Translations under genes and position numbers: made by a program | Shown: in pieces, positions 11,390-21,271 of the stretch | How the letters are laid out: each line of letters begins with the position of its first letter | How positions within the stretch are numbered: the first letter of the stretch is position 1 | Notes under the pieces: generated by a model | Told to the model about the DNA's origin: nothing | The model's input: the letters and a program-made list of their open reading frames with translations, nothing else | Databases searched by the model: none | NCBI GenBank assembly: GCA_014529385.2 | Contig: CM043956.1 | Location: 63,988,620 to 64,052,619, forward strand | Direction of reading: 5' to 3' | DNA length: 64,000 nucleotides | DNA from: Adiantum capillus-veneris | Taxonomy: Eukaryota > Streptophyta > Polypodiopsida > Polypodiales > Pteridaceae

Positions 11390-11964
11390 AAAATTATGTG
11401 TTAAATCAGTTTTAAGGTTTTTATAATTCCTGTTAGTTTAGTTCTTTGTTTTTAATATAACATAATTTATGTTAGATTTAGATTTATGTTATATTAGATT
11501 AGACTTAGGTTTATTTAGGTTTACCCACACACACACAAGAAGAAGAGAGTTTTAACGTCGTAGGAAACTATCCCAAAAGACGTTAAAGATTAGGTTAGAT
11601 GTAGACTTACGTTAAATTAGATTTAGGTTTATTTTTAGTTAGATTTACGTTTATTTAGATTTACGCTTATTTACGTTAGATCGAGTCCACGCAAGAATTA
11701 CTTACAGTTTAGGGTTTAGAGTTAGACGAACAGTGAAAAGATCTACTGTGAAAAGATGTTAAGATGCTGTGAAGTGCTACAGCTAGAGAAGAGGCAAAGG
11801 GGTTTTGTCCACTACATGCAGTATCATGTAGACGTGGGTGTGTAGATTTCTTGTACCCACAAATATAGGTATTGACCAATAAAGACGAGATTATAACCCG
11901 GTGGTTCTGATCTCCGTGCACCTCTAGACCGAGGTGTGCGGGGATTGGACATGACTAGAGAATG

Positions 11965-11970
11965 TGAGGT

Positions 11971-12027
<57 letters not shown>
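11965..12027 (+). repeat. (GA)n microsatellite
   Basis: About 28 GA units inside CACTA copy 1. The complete copy has a slightly shorter tract at 21157-21207. Confidence 0.95.
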
Positions 12028-12030
<3 letters not shown>

Positions 12031-12092
12031 GACGAAGAATGCCAATAGAATATTAAATTTGTTGTCCAGGTTATAAGTTTTTTATCCTCATT

Positions 12093-12985
12093 ATGAGTAG
12101 TGACGAGGATGTGGGACCGTCCAACCGAAACACCTATCTCTCAACGAGGGTCTTATGTCCTTGTAATCAATGCAAGCATGCTGTGCGACGGACAAGACGT
12201 GTTTCTTTGCAGCACGTTCGCGAATTTGGCGAGTTCGATCCATCTATTATAGATCGAGTTGTTGCCAATTATAACTCGTCGAACTCTGACGCTGGCCAAC
12301 AAGCAGCAATCTTGCAACCCAATAGACGTGTTCGCAGGCGCTTTGGTCAAGCAGCATATGTGAGGCCACAAGATGTAGCCTCTGACAGCTCGGGGGATGA
12401 TCATGCAGAGCACATTCCCAACGAGGCAATGTTTGAGCCCGAGATTGATGAAATGATCGAGACGATCATGGATTCAGAAAGGCTTATCTATGATGATATG
12501 AAAAGTGAAGCCGATACGCCATTGTATAATGGAGCACGTATGTCTAGATTGAAAGCACTCCTGGTTCTTCTCAACATGCAGGCAAATTTTGGATGGAGTG
12601 ACACTAGCGTCACAGCGCTTTTCAGGTGATCTATTACAATTAGTTTACTTTAATAAAACTCTAAATGTATAATGATCTGATAGATTTTTACACGACTGTA
12701 TCATATTTTTATGTTGTGTAGATTGCTGAAAGAGCACATACTACCAGCTGACAATGTGATGCCAGATTCCCGAGATGAAGCAAGAAAAATTTTGCGAAAC
12801 TTGGGGATGGATTACAATTCTATCCACGCTTGTCCTAATGACTGCATTCTTTTCAGAGGGGAATGCATAGACATGGAGAAGTGTCCGAAATGTGATTCCG
12901 AAAGATATCGAGTAGATCTCCACGGGACAAAAATTCCACAAAAGGTTTTGCGACATTTCCCTCTGCTTCCTCGCATCAAGCATTT
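12093..12985 (+). pseudogene. TNP2-like transposase, truncated copy
   Basis: Exon 1 (12093-12625) and the start of exon 2 (from 12722) are almost identical to the complete gene at 21272. The N-terminal transposase-associated zinc-binding stretch (LCPCNQCKH) and the beginning of the TNP2 domain are present. A few substitutions distinguish it (for example CKHAVRR here, CKHDVRQ there). Coding stops at 12985, where the reading frame runs by chance straight into copia RT sequence (REGDVLLIVVLYVDDLL), making a chimeric frame. No transposase activity is expected because the catalytic core is missing. Confidence 0.9.
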
Positions 12986-13790
12986 GCGTGAGGGTGATGT
13001 ACTTCTCATTGTTGTTCTCTATGTGGATGATTTGCTGATCACTGAACCAAATGAGAGACAGATTGTTGAATTTAAGGCTGATTTAAATGTTGCTTTCAAG
13101 ATGAAAGATTTGGGGTTGTTGCATCATCACTTGGCTATACAGTTTAAGCAAAGTGATGGTGGTATTGCCTTGAGTCAAATAAGTTACATACAAACATTGT
13201 TATGTAAGTTTGGACTTGAGGATTACAAACCTATTGCCACTCTCATGAAAACACGTTTGAAGAGTTGAGTCTTCATGATGCTGGTGATCCTACCGATGTC
13301 ACTCTTTATGGATGCCTCATTATGTATGCAACACAAGGTTGGATATTCAGTTTGTAGTCTCACAGGTCATCAAATTTATGCATAGCCCAGGGTCTAAGAA
13401 TTGGAAGGATGTCAAGCGGATCTTTCATTACTTGTGTGGCACTTTACATCTTGGGTTGTTTTATTCCAAGGGGGGATCATTGCCGTCATATTTACATGCT
13501 TTTTTGGACTCATACTGGGCTAGTTGTTTTGACACGTGAGTGTCCACGATTGGTTTTTGTTTGATGCTCGACAGTACATGCATATCATGGTTGAGCAAAA
13601 AGCAACCTATTGTGGCCACTTCTAGTTGTGAGGTTGAGTACAGGGTAGTCTTCTTAGCTAGGGTTGAATGTGTATGGTTCAGACGCCTTATGGTGGCTGA
13701 TTCAGGTGTTGGACAGGACACTACCAACACTATCTACACTAACAGTCAGAGCGCATTGGCAGTGGCAAGGAACCCAATTTTTGATGCTCG
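12986..13790 (+). pseudogene. copia reverse transcriptase end and RNase H
   Basis: Continuation of copia fragment 2. Contains the RT active-site motif YVDD (VLYVDDLLIT), KMKDLG, then the RT end with HSPGSKNWKDVKRIFHYL, and RNase H with SWLSKKQPIVATSSCEVEY and NSQSALAVARNP. Frames break between 13265 and 13312, and a TGA near 13537 (probably from CGA) separates RT from RNase H. The match ends at 13790, where LTR-T begins, so the last ~190 nt of pol and its own LTR are missing. Confidence 0.9.
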
Positions 13791-14215
13791 TGTTATGGAT
13801 ATGAGATCTGTACATTTATTACTCAAGCTATGGCCATGTACATTTATTACTCAAGTGCTCATTGGGAGCTATGGTCATTTGTGCCGGCCGGCCAATGTGT
13901 ATTCATTTTTTAGCATTGAAAAATCTATAAATGAAATATATGCAAGAGGTAAAAGCTCAATCTTGCAGGGGGAGAGGTTGCACCTAGTGTCTGTCTCATT
14001 CTTCTTGTCTCTCTCTCTTCTCTCTCGACGTGCCGGCGTAGCACTTCGCTCAAAGGGGTGCGCCTGCACGTGCTCTATCTTGCTCTCTATCTCTATGTTC
14101 ATGTATCACGCGGCTTAATTATGGGATTGCCAGGTATGTTGATTAGTATGTCTTATGGTTTGAAGTGCATTATTATTGGTATTTGCAAGGCCTTTCGCAT
14201 CTCCGTTGGTAGTAG
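13791..14215 (+). mobile_element. LTR-T copy 1 (with primer site)
   Basis: Starts TGTTATGGATATG. Closely matches 17821-18232 and, in part, 16996-17436 and the minus strand of 57074-57563. Contains a TATA box in CTATAAATG, a CT-rich leader and GTATG...TTTGCA near the end. TGGTATTAGAGC follows at 14216, one change from the initiator-Met primer site, so this is the 5' LTR of an element running rightward. It is joined to copia RNase H on the left; no target duplication is visible. Confidence 0.75.
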
Positions 14216-14227
14216 TGGTATTAGAGC
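14216..14227 (+). promoter_or_regulatory. tRNA-Met-type primer binding site
   Basis: TGGTATTAGAGC; the canonical site is TGGTATCAGAGC. It lies directly behind LTR-T copy 1. Confidence 0.7.
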
Positions 14228-16927
14228 TGGCAAAAAATGTTCGTAATGAAAGTCGTGACGAACATATCCTAGAGCTAAGTGTGTTTATCTCTCAAATTCC
14301 ATTATATCATTTTGATCATTATCTGATTTGTTCAAAGAAATTTACCATGATTAGAGACAAGAGAAGGCCACTTTATGTAAGAGCTAAATCCCGATGAGTT
14401 TTAGAGTATCGATTAGTCAAATAAGTTGCAGGCGACCACTCTTGAGCATGAAGAAGAAGAAGAATTAGAGAAGCTTTAATGATATAGAAATATTTTGAGT
14501 CTGTAAACGATGAGTTTAGAGTTTACGGAAAGAAGTAACAAGATTTCTGTCCCACCATTGCATAAGGGAAAGAGAGGTTCTGGGTGTCGATCAACCAGCA
14601 GGGAAATTTGATGGATCAGTTCTTGCCATAACTAAGTAGCTACCTTCCATAAGTCTAACAACAACCACGCTGGTTGCGAGCAACCGCAAGTGGCAATAGG
14701 AAAGGGAGATTGCAAGCTAGCGCTCCACTCCCTGAATGGCTGCTCATGGCTGAATGGCGGCCGCAACTCACTTCCTTTGAACCGTCACTAACCACGCGAT
14801 TTTGGCCAACCCGTCTGGCGGCCTCCTCAAGTTGGCTCACATGCGCTATCACTACACACATCTCACATTAAGAGCGGCTATCACAGTTTTTCTTTCCCTT
14901 TTCCGCCACTCATCAAACCCCTCACAGCCACCTACATGACGTGGTCACCTCTGAGTTCTCCTCTCCTTTCTACCTACTGCAACGTTGGGTGAAGCCTTTT
15001 TGAGGTTGGCAAGATCTTAATTTGGAAGGCACTTGAAGATAATTAGTCAGCTTGTATGATCATGCATACACGCTCAATTTCGTAGAAACTGTCAACCGAG
15101 TGCAGCCCGATTGCAATCTCCACTATCTCCTACCATAGCCCACCCATACACTCATTCGTTTTTTCTTTTTTGTCCTCTACCTATCACCGTACACTGTGCA
15201 GTACGCAGGCAGCCACTAATTATAAGCCGTTGTCGCTTTCATACTCACACACACACTCTCAGTTGCTAGTCATGCAGACTCTCTCTCGCTCTCCCTCCCT
15301 CTTTCTGACGGTGCATCTAGTTTACCTGAGCCAATTGAGGTTCATCTACTTATTCACCTCTTTCTTTATCTCTCTCCTCCACTGCCAGCACTCTCTAACT
15401 CTCTCTCAAATCTTCTCGGGTCAACCTGAGTCATCTCATTCTCTCTCAGTTGCCTGCATGGCATCACCCACCCAGCAACCAGTGGCACCCTTAGTTCTGA
15501 GGTGCAGCCGATCCACCTCGTGGCGCCCACAACCACTCTCTCCCTCTCCCTTCCCTCGTGGCACCCAAACCACTCACTCAACATGCAGCCCCTCGTTATC
15601 TCTCAGCTCTCGACCGCCTGCAAAAGCAGTAGGCTCGCAACCGGTTGCTCTCAGCTGCACGACTCACCAACTGCCATCATGCAAGTATCCTAACTTGCTC
15701 CGCTCGTATTCATAGTGGCTACAGGTCAACCAATTGTCTCCTTGCTGCATCCCACGTTCTACAAGGCTCGCATGACGGCCACCCACTGGCAACAACCACA
15801 GAAAACAGGGCTGCAAGCGGGCTATGAAGGCAGAAAAGGGCGCTGACCTGAGGGGGTGCAAGAGCTTACCTGGCTATTGTAATTAGCTTGAGATATGATA
15901 CGGATGCATCAAGGAAGATTCAATGATTATTTGGAAACTGTTGCACCGGTATCTCTTTCCTCTCCTTGATGGCTTAAAGGTTGTGTCGAGAGTTCCCAAT
16001 GATTGAGCACTATGCAGATAGTCACTCTTTGATGGCGGAAGACACGTTGTGGTTGGTAGTGACACGTCGCGGACGGGAGTGACAGAGTTTCATACTACTA
16101 CACTAGCTTGACATGCAGTTGTCATGTCTGATGAAAGACCACAAGGACTGCACGCTTGGGAATTGTAGTCTGCCAAAAAGGCTTCATGAAAATAAGCACC
16201 AGTTGTGTCCACACATGTCTCATCCCCACTGGTCATATCCCCAATTGTGCCATAATATTTTATTTTTCTTTCAGAAGTGCTTGCTTCTGCCGTTGCAACT
16301 TCTTGCCTATCCTATGCTTTTCTTTGGCCTCCTCACTGGCACTGTAAGACTTCTAAATCCCAACAGCTGCCTGCCACAGCCGAGATAGTGTCATTGGGTC
16401 TCGCTAAGGAACATAGTGCTCCCAAACTTTCATCTAGTCACTTCTAAAGAATTTGAGCCCATGTGATACAGCAAACACTGATAAATTATCCACTGTCAGT
16501 TTGTGACAAAGACTGCCCCACATATTTATTGTATCCAATCAAATTTGTCATTCTAAAAGTAATCATCCACATTTACTTGACACCTATGACGAGGATAATG
16601 CAGATAATCAACTCTCAAAGCTCTTCATAGATTGATATTGACACCCTCCGGTTTCTTTCTCTCACCCTCTCTCCCCCAGGTGGACTGCTAACAGAGGCAG
16701 TCATTGATGCAACTCTTCCGTGGCTGCTGCAATACTCTCTGCGATGATGCTCGTTGTAGCGCATCCTCATGCATCCACAATGATGATGGAAATTATGTCT
16801 GTTTTTTGGGCTTTAGCTTTAGTATTTTTACAATTTAGTCTTTTATTGTACTTCATTTTATTTTGTATCCAAACACTGGATTAGATCCATAAGGACTGTC
16901 TGAGTTTGATCCCATGGTCTTTTGAAG
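14228..16927. other. unassigned DNA, possible inside of the LTR-T element
   Basis: No gag, pol or host protein was recognised on either strand. 15160-15660 is CT-rich and its long frames come from base composition. As it lies between a primer site (14216) and another LTR-T copy (to 17436), it may be the interior of a non-coding (LARD-like) element; this is inference only. Confidence 0.4.
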
Positions 16928-17135
16928 ATGAGTAATATAACATTTGATTTTATTTTGCTATCTCTCTTCCCCCTCCCACTACAACTACTTATAGAGGCCA
17001 ATGTGTATTCATTTTGAGCATTGAAGAATCTATGAGTAATATAACATTTGATTTTATTTTGCTATCTCTCTTCCCCCTCCCACTACAACTACTTATAGAG
17101 GCCAATGTGTATTCATTTTGAGCATTGAAGAATCT
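16928..17135 (+). repeat. 104-bp perfect tandem duplication
   Basis: ATGAGTAATATAACATTTG begins at 16928 and 17032 with the whole 104-bp unit repeated. The unit ends in the GAATCT that leads into the TATA box of LTR-T copy 2. Confidence 0.9.
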
Positions 17136-17436
17136 ATAAATAAAATACGTGCACGAGGGAAATGCTCACTCTTGCAAGGGGGGAGATTGCACTCAATGCT
17201 CATGTGTTTCTTCTCTCCTCTCCTCTCTACTCTCTCATAGAGCTGGCATAGCACTCCGCTCTAGGAGGTGCACCTGTAGGCTTCCTTTCTCTCTCTCCCG
17301 CTCTCTGTCTCTCTCTATTTGAGTACGGTGTTGCATACGCGCTATGGGTTGTGCCAAGTATGGTGATTGTGTTTTTCATGGATTGCAACCTGTTATTTAC
17401 GTATTTTGCAAGGCAACTGCGCCTTCGTCTATAGCA
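16996..17436 (+). mobile_element. LTR-T copy 2
   Basis: Shares CCAATGTGTATTCATTTT, CTATAAATAAAATACGTGCA, the GCACTCCGCTCTAGGAGGTG block and a GTATGG...GTATTTTGCA end with the other copies. Ends CTATAGCA at 17436. More diverged than copies 1 and 3, and its left part differs. Confidence 0.7.
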
Positions 17437-17820
17437 GTCCAATTCAGTTTAACCCATAATGAGATCCTTGCCATGACAATGTACAATGTCACAATGAGTA
17501 TGTGGGGTAGTGTGACCAAGGGTATATGTAAAAATTTATACATGGAGGTTCGCTGACGTGAAACCAGTACTCAAAGCTTTATCTGCAATACTAATACTCA
17601 AATACAAAGTAGTAAAAAGGATGTTTGATCAACAGTAAAACTAATTGAAGCACACACTAATTGTATGAACATGTTAAAAGTTGGTAAGGAGAGTTGTGAT
17701 CAAGGTAGGGATGGGTGGCAGTAGAGAGGAGGCATGTACTCAAAGTTTTGTACCTCGCACTCGACTCCATCCCTTCTACACCTCGCAAATGAGGGCAATT
17801 GCTTTTTCAACCCCGGAGTA
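17437..17820. other. no gene seen
   Basis: Spacer between LTR-T copies 2 and 3; nothing recognised. Confidence 0.4.
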
Positions 17821-18232
17821 TGTTATGGATATGGGATCTGTACATTTATTATTCAAGCTATGGTCATGTACATTTATTACTCAAGTGCTCATTAGGAGCT
17901 ATGGTCTTTTGTGCCGGCTAGCCAATGTGTATTCATTTTTGAGCATTGAAGAATCTATAAATGAAATACGTGCAAGAGGGAAATGCTCACTCTTGCACAG
18001 GGGGAGATTGCACCCAGCGTCTGTCTCATTCTTCTCTTCTCTCCTCTCTTCTCTCTTGATGTGCCGACGTAGCACTCCGCTCTAGGGAGTGCGCCTGCAC
18101 GTGCTCTATCTCGCTCTCTATCTCTCTGTTCGTGTATCACGCGGTTATGCGCTTATGGGATTGCCACGTATGTCAATTAGTATGTCTTATGGTTTGCAAT
18201 ACATTATTATTGGTATTTGCAGGGCCTTCCGC
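17821..18232 (+). mobile_element. LTR-T copy 3
   Basis: Starts TGTTATGGATATG like copy 1. TATA box TATAAAT at 17956-17962; just downstream a perfect 9-bp hairpin GTGCAAGAG (17970-17978) / CTCTTGCAC (17990-17998). The last part, CACGTATGTC...TATTTGCAGGG, resembles an intron with GT...AG ends. No primer site follows, so it may be a solo or 3' LTR. Confidence 0.75.
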
Positions 18233-18949
18233 GTAAAGATTCAAGTTATTGAAGAAAGGAAATTTAATGAAGATCCAAGTTGTAGACTTGGATTTTTATT
18301 AGCACTAATCAGCCTTACAATTGATTAAGGCTATTTGCAACTACAACTTAAAATCCTTCAACGATAGTCGTACAAACTTGGTGCAATATTCAACTTGATA
18401 GAAGGTGTCCCTCCTAATGATAACAAAGTGGAAGTAAACTATAAGTGAGTGCTATGATGTTGATTATGATGCTATGGAAAACAATTCTTCGCATACCTTT
18501 GTATCTCTCATGATTTCTCAAAGCAAATGGCACAATCAAGGATAAGGATGTCTAATTTTATTGGATGATGAAAGTAGTCATGATTTCATTATACACAATT
18601 GACACAGTAGCTCTCTCTTCTTGAATTGTCTTCATCGTGTAAAGTCAAAACTCTCCTTAATAATCAATGCATTGAATATTAAATCAAGTAGTAGTTGAAG
18701 TTTGCATTGGTAAATCCTCAAACACAAATATTCTTCATAGCTCCATTGCTTGCTATAATTAACATGATTTTGGGTATGCTTGAGCGACGCTTAAGCATCA
18801 ATTATCTCTACTTGTCTCTCACACAAGTGAAAAGACCTATAAGGATACATGATAAAACCTATTTTTAGTGCTTGTAAATAAAGTTTCTAATGAGTTTAAA
18901 AGTCCACACAACTCTTCACACAATGTATTTCTCTCTCAATTTAAGGACT
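18233..18949. other. unassigned AT-rich DNA
   Basis: Probably the degraded upstream part of the gypsy element that follows; no domain recognised. Confidence 0.4.
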
Positions 18950-19171
18950 ATTTTATGCATGACTTACCTCTTGGAAACCTTGTATTGCACCTTCTCAAGT
19001 AAACCCTGTTGCACACAAAGAAATGAAAAACCAAATTGAAGAATTACTCAAATGAGGACTCAGAGACCCGATGGTTCACTGTATGGTATTCCATTACTTC
19101 TTTTCAAGAAGAAAAATGAAACCTTCCATATCTATATAGAGACTACAAGGCTTCAAACAAAAGCACTATTA
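18950..19171 (+). pseudogene. Ty3/gypsy reverse transcriptase, first part
   Basis: Encodes IEELLK, then SLYGIPLLLFKKKNETFHIY, matching the gypsy RT start (EELLxxGLI..SPY..P.LLVKKKDG..R.C.DYR). Several stops and frame changes. It is split here by the CACTA element and continues at 27181 with KNRFPNPR. Removing the CACTA element and one TA gives an uninterrupted junction in frame. Confidence 0.8.
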
Positions 19172-19380
19172 CACTACAAGAGGCTATTCATATTAGCGAC
19201 GCTCACACAGCGACGCTCAAAAAAAAAAATCCCGGCATCGCTATGAGCGTCGCAAATTTACAAAGAAATTTGCGACGCTCATAGCGACGCCGGCTGAGCT
19301 AAAAAAATAACCGAGCGCACCCAAAAACTCAGATCTCAGATCTGAGTTTTTCGGCGCCCTCAAGCAAAGAGCAGGTAACG

Positions 19381-19383
<3 letters not shown>

Positions 19384-19424
<41 letters not shown>

Positions 19425-19429
19425 CTTCT

Positions 19430-19465
<36 letters not shown>

Positions 19466-19810
19466 AGAAGAAGGAGAGCCAGGTATGCTCCTTCCCTCTC
19501 CTCATTCTCATGTTCCCTTCCCCTCTTTCTCTCTCCCTCTCTCTCTCACACACACACACACATACACACACACACATAGTGTTTTTGAGAGAGAGAGAGA
19601 GAGAGTACAAACAAAAACAAAAACGCACACACACATTGAGAGAGGAAAAGAGAGAGAAAGCATGCATAAACAAAAAACGCACGCATTGAGAGAGGAAAAG
19701 AGAGAGAGAACATGCATAAACAAAAAACGCACACATTGAGAGAGGAAAAGAGAGAGAAAACATGCATACGATCCAAAAAAACGCACACACATTGAGAGAG
19801 AAGGAGAGAG
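19384..19810 (+). repeat. CT/AC/GA microsatellite block (complete copy)
   Basis: Same organisation as 10208-10670 but different tract lengths and one unit fewer. Confidence 0.9.
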
Positions 19811-20197
19811 AAACTAATTTAACGTCGTAGGAAACTAATTAAAATTAAAAGACCTAAAGATCTAGCCGACGAGGAGTTGAACTCAAGACCTATTATTCAA
19901 GAGGGAAATGGCATAATCAATCTATCATACTTGGCATGGGTGATAGAAAGGTTATACCATTTATCTCTTTTTATTGGCACACACATCCACACACGCGCAC
20001 ACACACAAGAAGAAGAGAGTTATAACGTCGTAGGAAACTATCCTAAAAGACGTTAAAGATTAGGTTAGATGTAGACTTACGTTAAATTAGATTTAGGTTT
20101 ATTTAAGTTAAATTAGATTAGATTTAGGTTTATTTTTAACTAGATTTACGTTTATTTACGCTAGATTTAGATTTACGTTATATTAGATTAGATTTAG

Positions 20198-20560
20198 GTC
20201 TCCATAGACTGCGATGCCTGCATGAAGCGGGTGAAGAAAGCCCTCAATAGAATATAGGGTATTGCTGCCTTTACTCATGGTGGGCTCCGTCGATCCAAAA
20301 GTACTGGTGAAATGTCTTCAGAAGATAGGGAAGAAGGTGGATCTTCAGGGCGGCAAGAGTCACTACATCCCCGACACAATGACCATCTAGACAACCTCTA
20401 GTCATTAAACAGCAACTTCAAAGTTAGTAACAAGAGCAAGAACGGTCTAAAGGGCCAATTGCTGTTGTCAGATGTGGATGGAGATGAGGGAGCGTCACCG
20501 CCGGAAGTTAACTCTCACATCTTTAGTGATGAGAATGCCAACTCTTGCCGAGTTATGTGA
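20198..20560 (+). pseudogene. captured HIPP-type (HMA domain) gene fragment, copy 2
   Basis: Same fragment as in CACTA copy 1: putative splice acceptor AG at 20196-20197, then VSIDCDACMKRVKKALN with the CxxC metal site, a TAG, a frame change, the VDPKVMVKCLQKIGKKVDLQ half of the HMA domain, a Lys/Ser-rich tail and TGA at 20558-20560. Differences from copy 1 are single bases (for example AATAGAATATAG here, AATGGAATATAG there), so the capture predates their split. It lies about 700 bp upstream of the transposase start in the same direction and would be part of a transcript from the element's 5' end. Confidence 0.8.
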
Positions 20561-21153
20561 AAAATTATGTGTTAAATCAGTTTTAAGGTTCTTATAATCC
20601 CTGCTAGTTTAGTTCTTTGTTTTTAATATAACATAATTTACGTTAGATTTAGATTTATGTTATATTAGATTAGACTTAGGTTTATTTAGGTTTACCCACA
20701 CACACACACACACACACACAAGAAGAAGAGAGTTTTAACGTCGTAGGAAACAATCCCAAAAGACGTTAAAGATTAGGTTAGATGTAGACTTATGTTAAAT
20801 TAGATTTAGGTTTATTTTTAGTTAGATTTACGTTTATTTAGATTTACGCTTATTTACGTTAGATCGAGTCCACGCAAGAATTACTTACGGTTTAGGGTTT
20901 AGAGTTAGACGAACAGTGAAAAGATCTACTGTGAAAAGATGTTAAGATGTTGTGAAGTGCTACAACTAGAGAAGAGGCAAAGGGGTTTTGTCCACTACAT
21001 GCAGTATCATGTAGACGTGGGTGTGTAGATTTCTTGTACCCACAAATATAGGTATTGACCAATAAAGACGAGATTATAACCCGGTGGTTCTGATCTCCGT
21101 GCACCTCTAGACCGAGGTGTGCGGGGATTGGACATGACTAGAGAATGTGAGGT

Positions 21154-21156
<3 letters not shown>

Positions 21157-21207
<51 letters not shown>
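21157..21207 (+). repeat. (GA)n microsatellite
   Basis: Just upstream of the transposase start codon; length differs from copy 1. Confidence 0.95.
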
Positions 21208-21209
<2 letters not shown>

Positions 21210-21271
21210 GACGAAGAATGCCAATAGAATATTAAATTTGTTGTCCAGGTTATAAGATTTTTATCCTCATT

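Larger units (their letters stand above)
9989..12985 (+). mobile_element. CACTA element copy 1, 3'-truncated
   Basis: Nearly identical to 19172-22165 of the complete copy. Starts CACTACAAGAGG. Subterminal GCGACGCT motifs follow, with a foldback at 10056-10076/10083-10103. It then has CT, AC and GA tracts, the captured HIPP exon (11027-11389), an internal direct repeat (about 10857-11030 and 11521-11690) and the first part of the transposase gene. At 12985/12986 the sequence changes without transition to copia RT. The 3' five kilobases of the CACTA element and the first part of the copia RT gene are both missing, so one deletion probably removed both. Confidence 0.95.

Noticed and set aside
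12711-13268. A transposase-reverse transcriptase fusion gene
   Set aside because: The frame crosses a deletion junction between two dead elements; the catalytic parts of both are missing.
15170-15715. 181-codon Ser/Leu-rich frame
   Set aside because: CT-rich composition explains it; no domain, no matching second copy.
16920-18232. Host gene promoter with 5' UTR intron
   Set aside because: The TATA/leader/intron-like block occurs four times, once behind a polypurine tract and once before a tRNA primer site, so LTR is the better reading.
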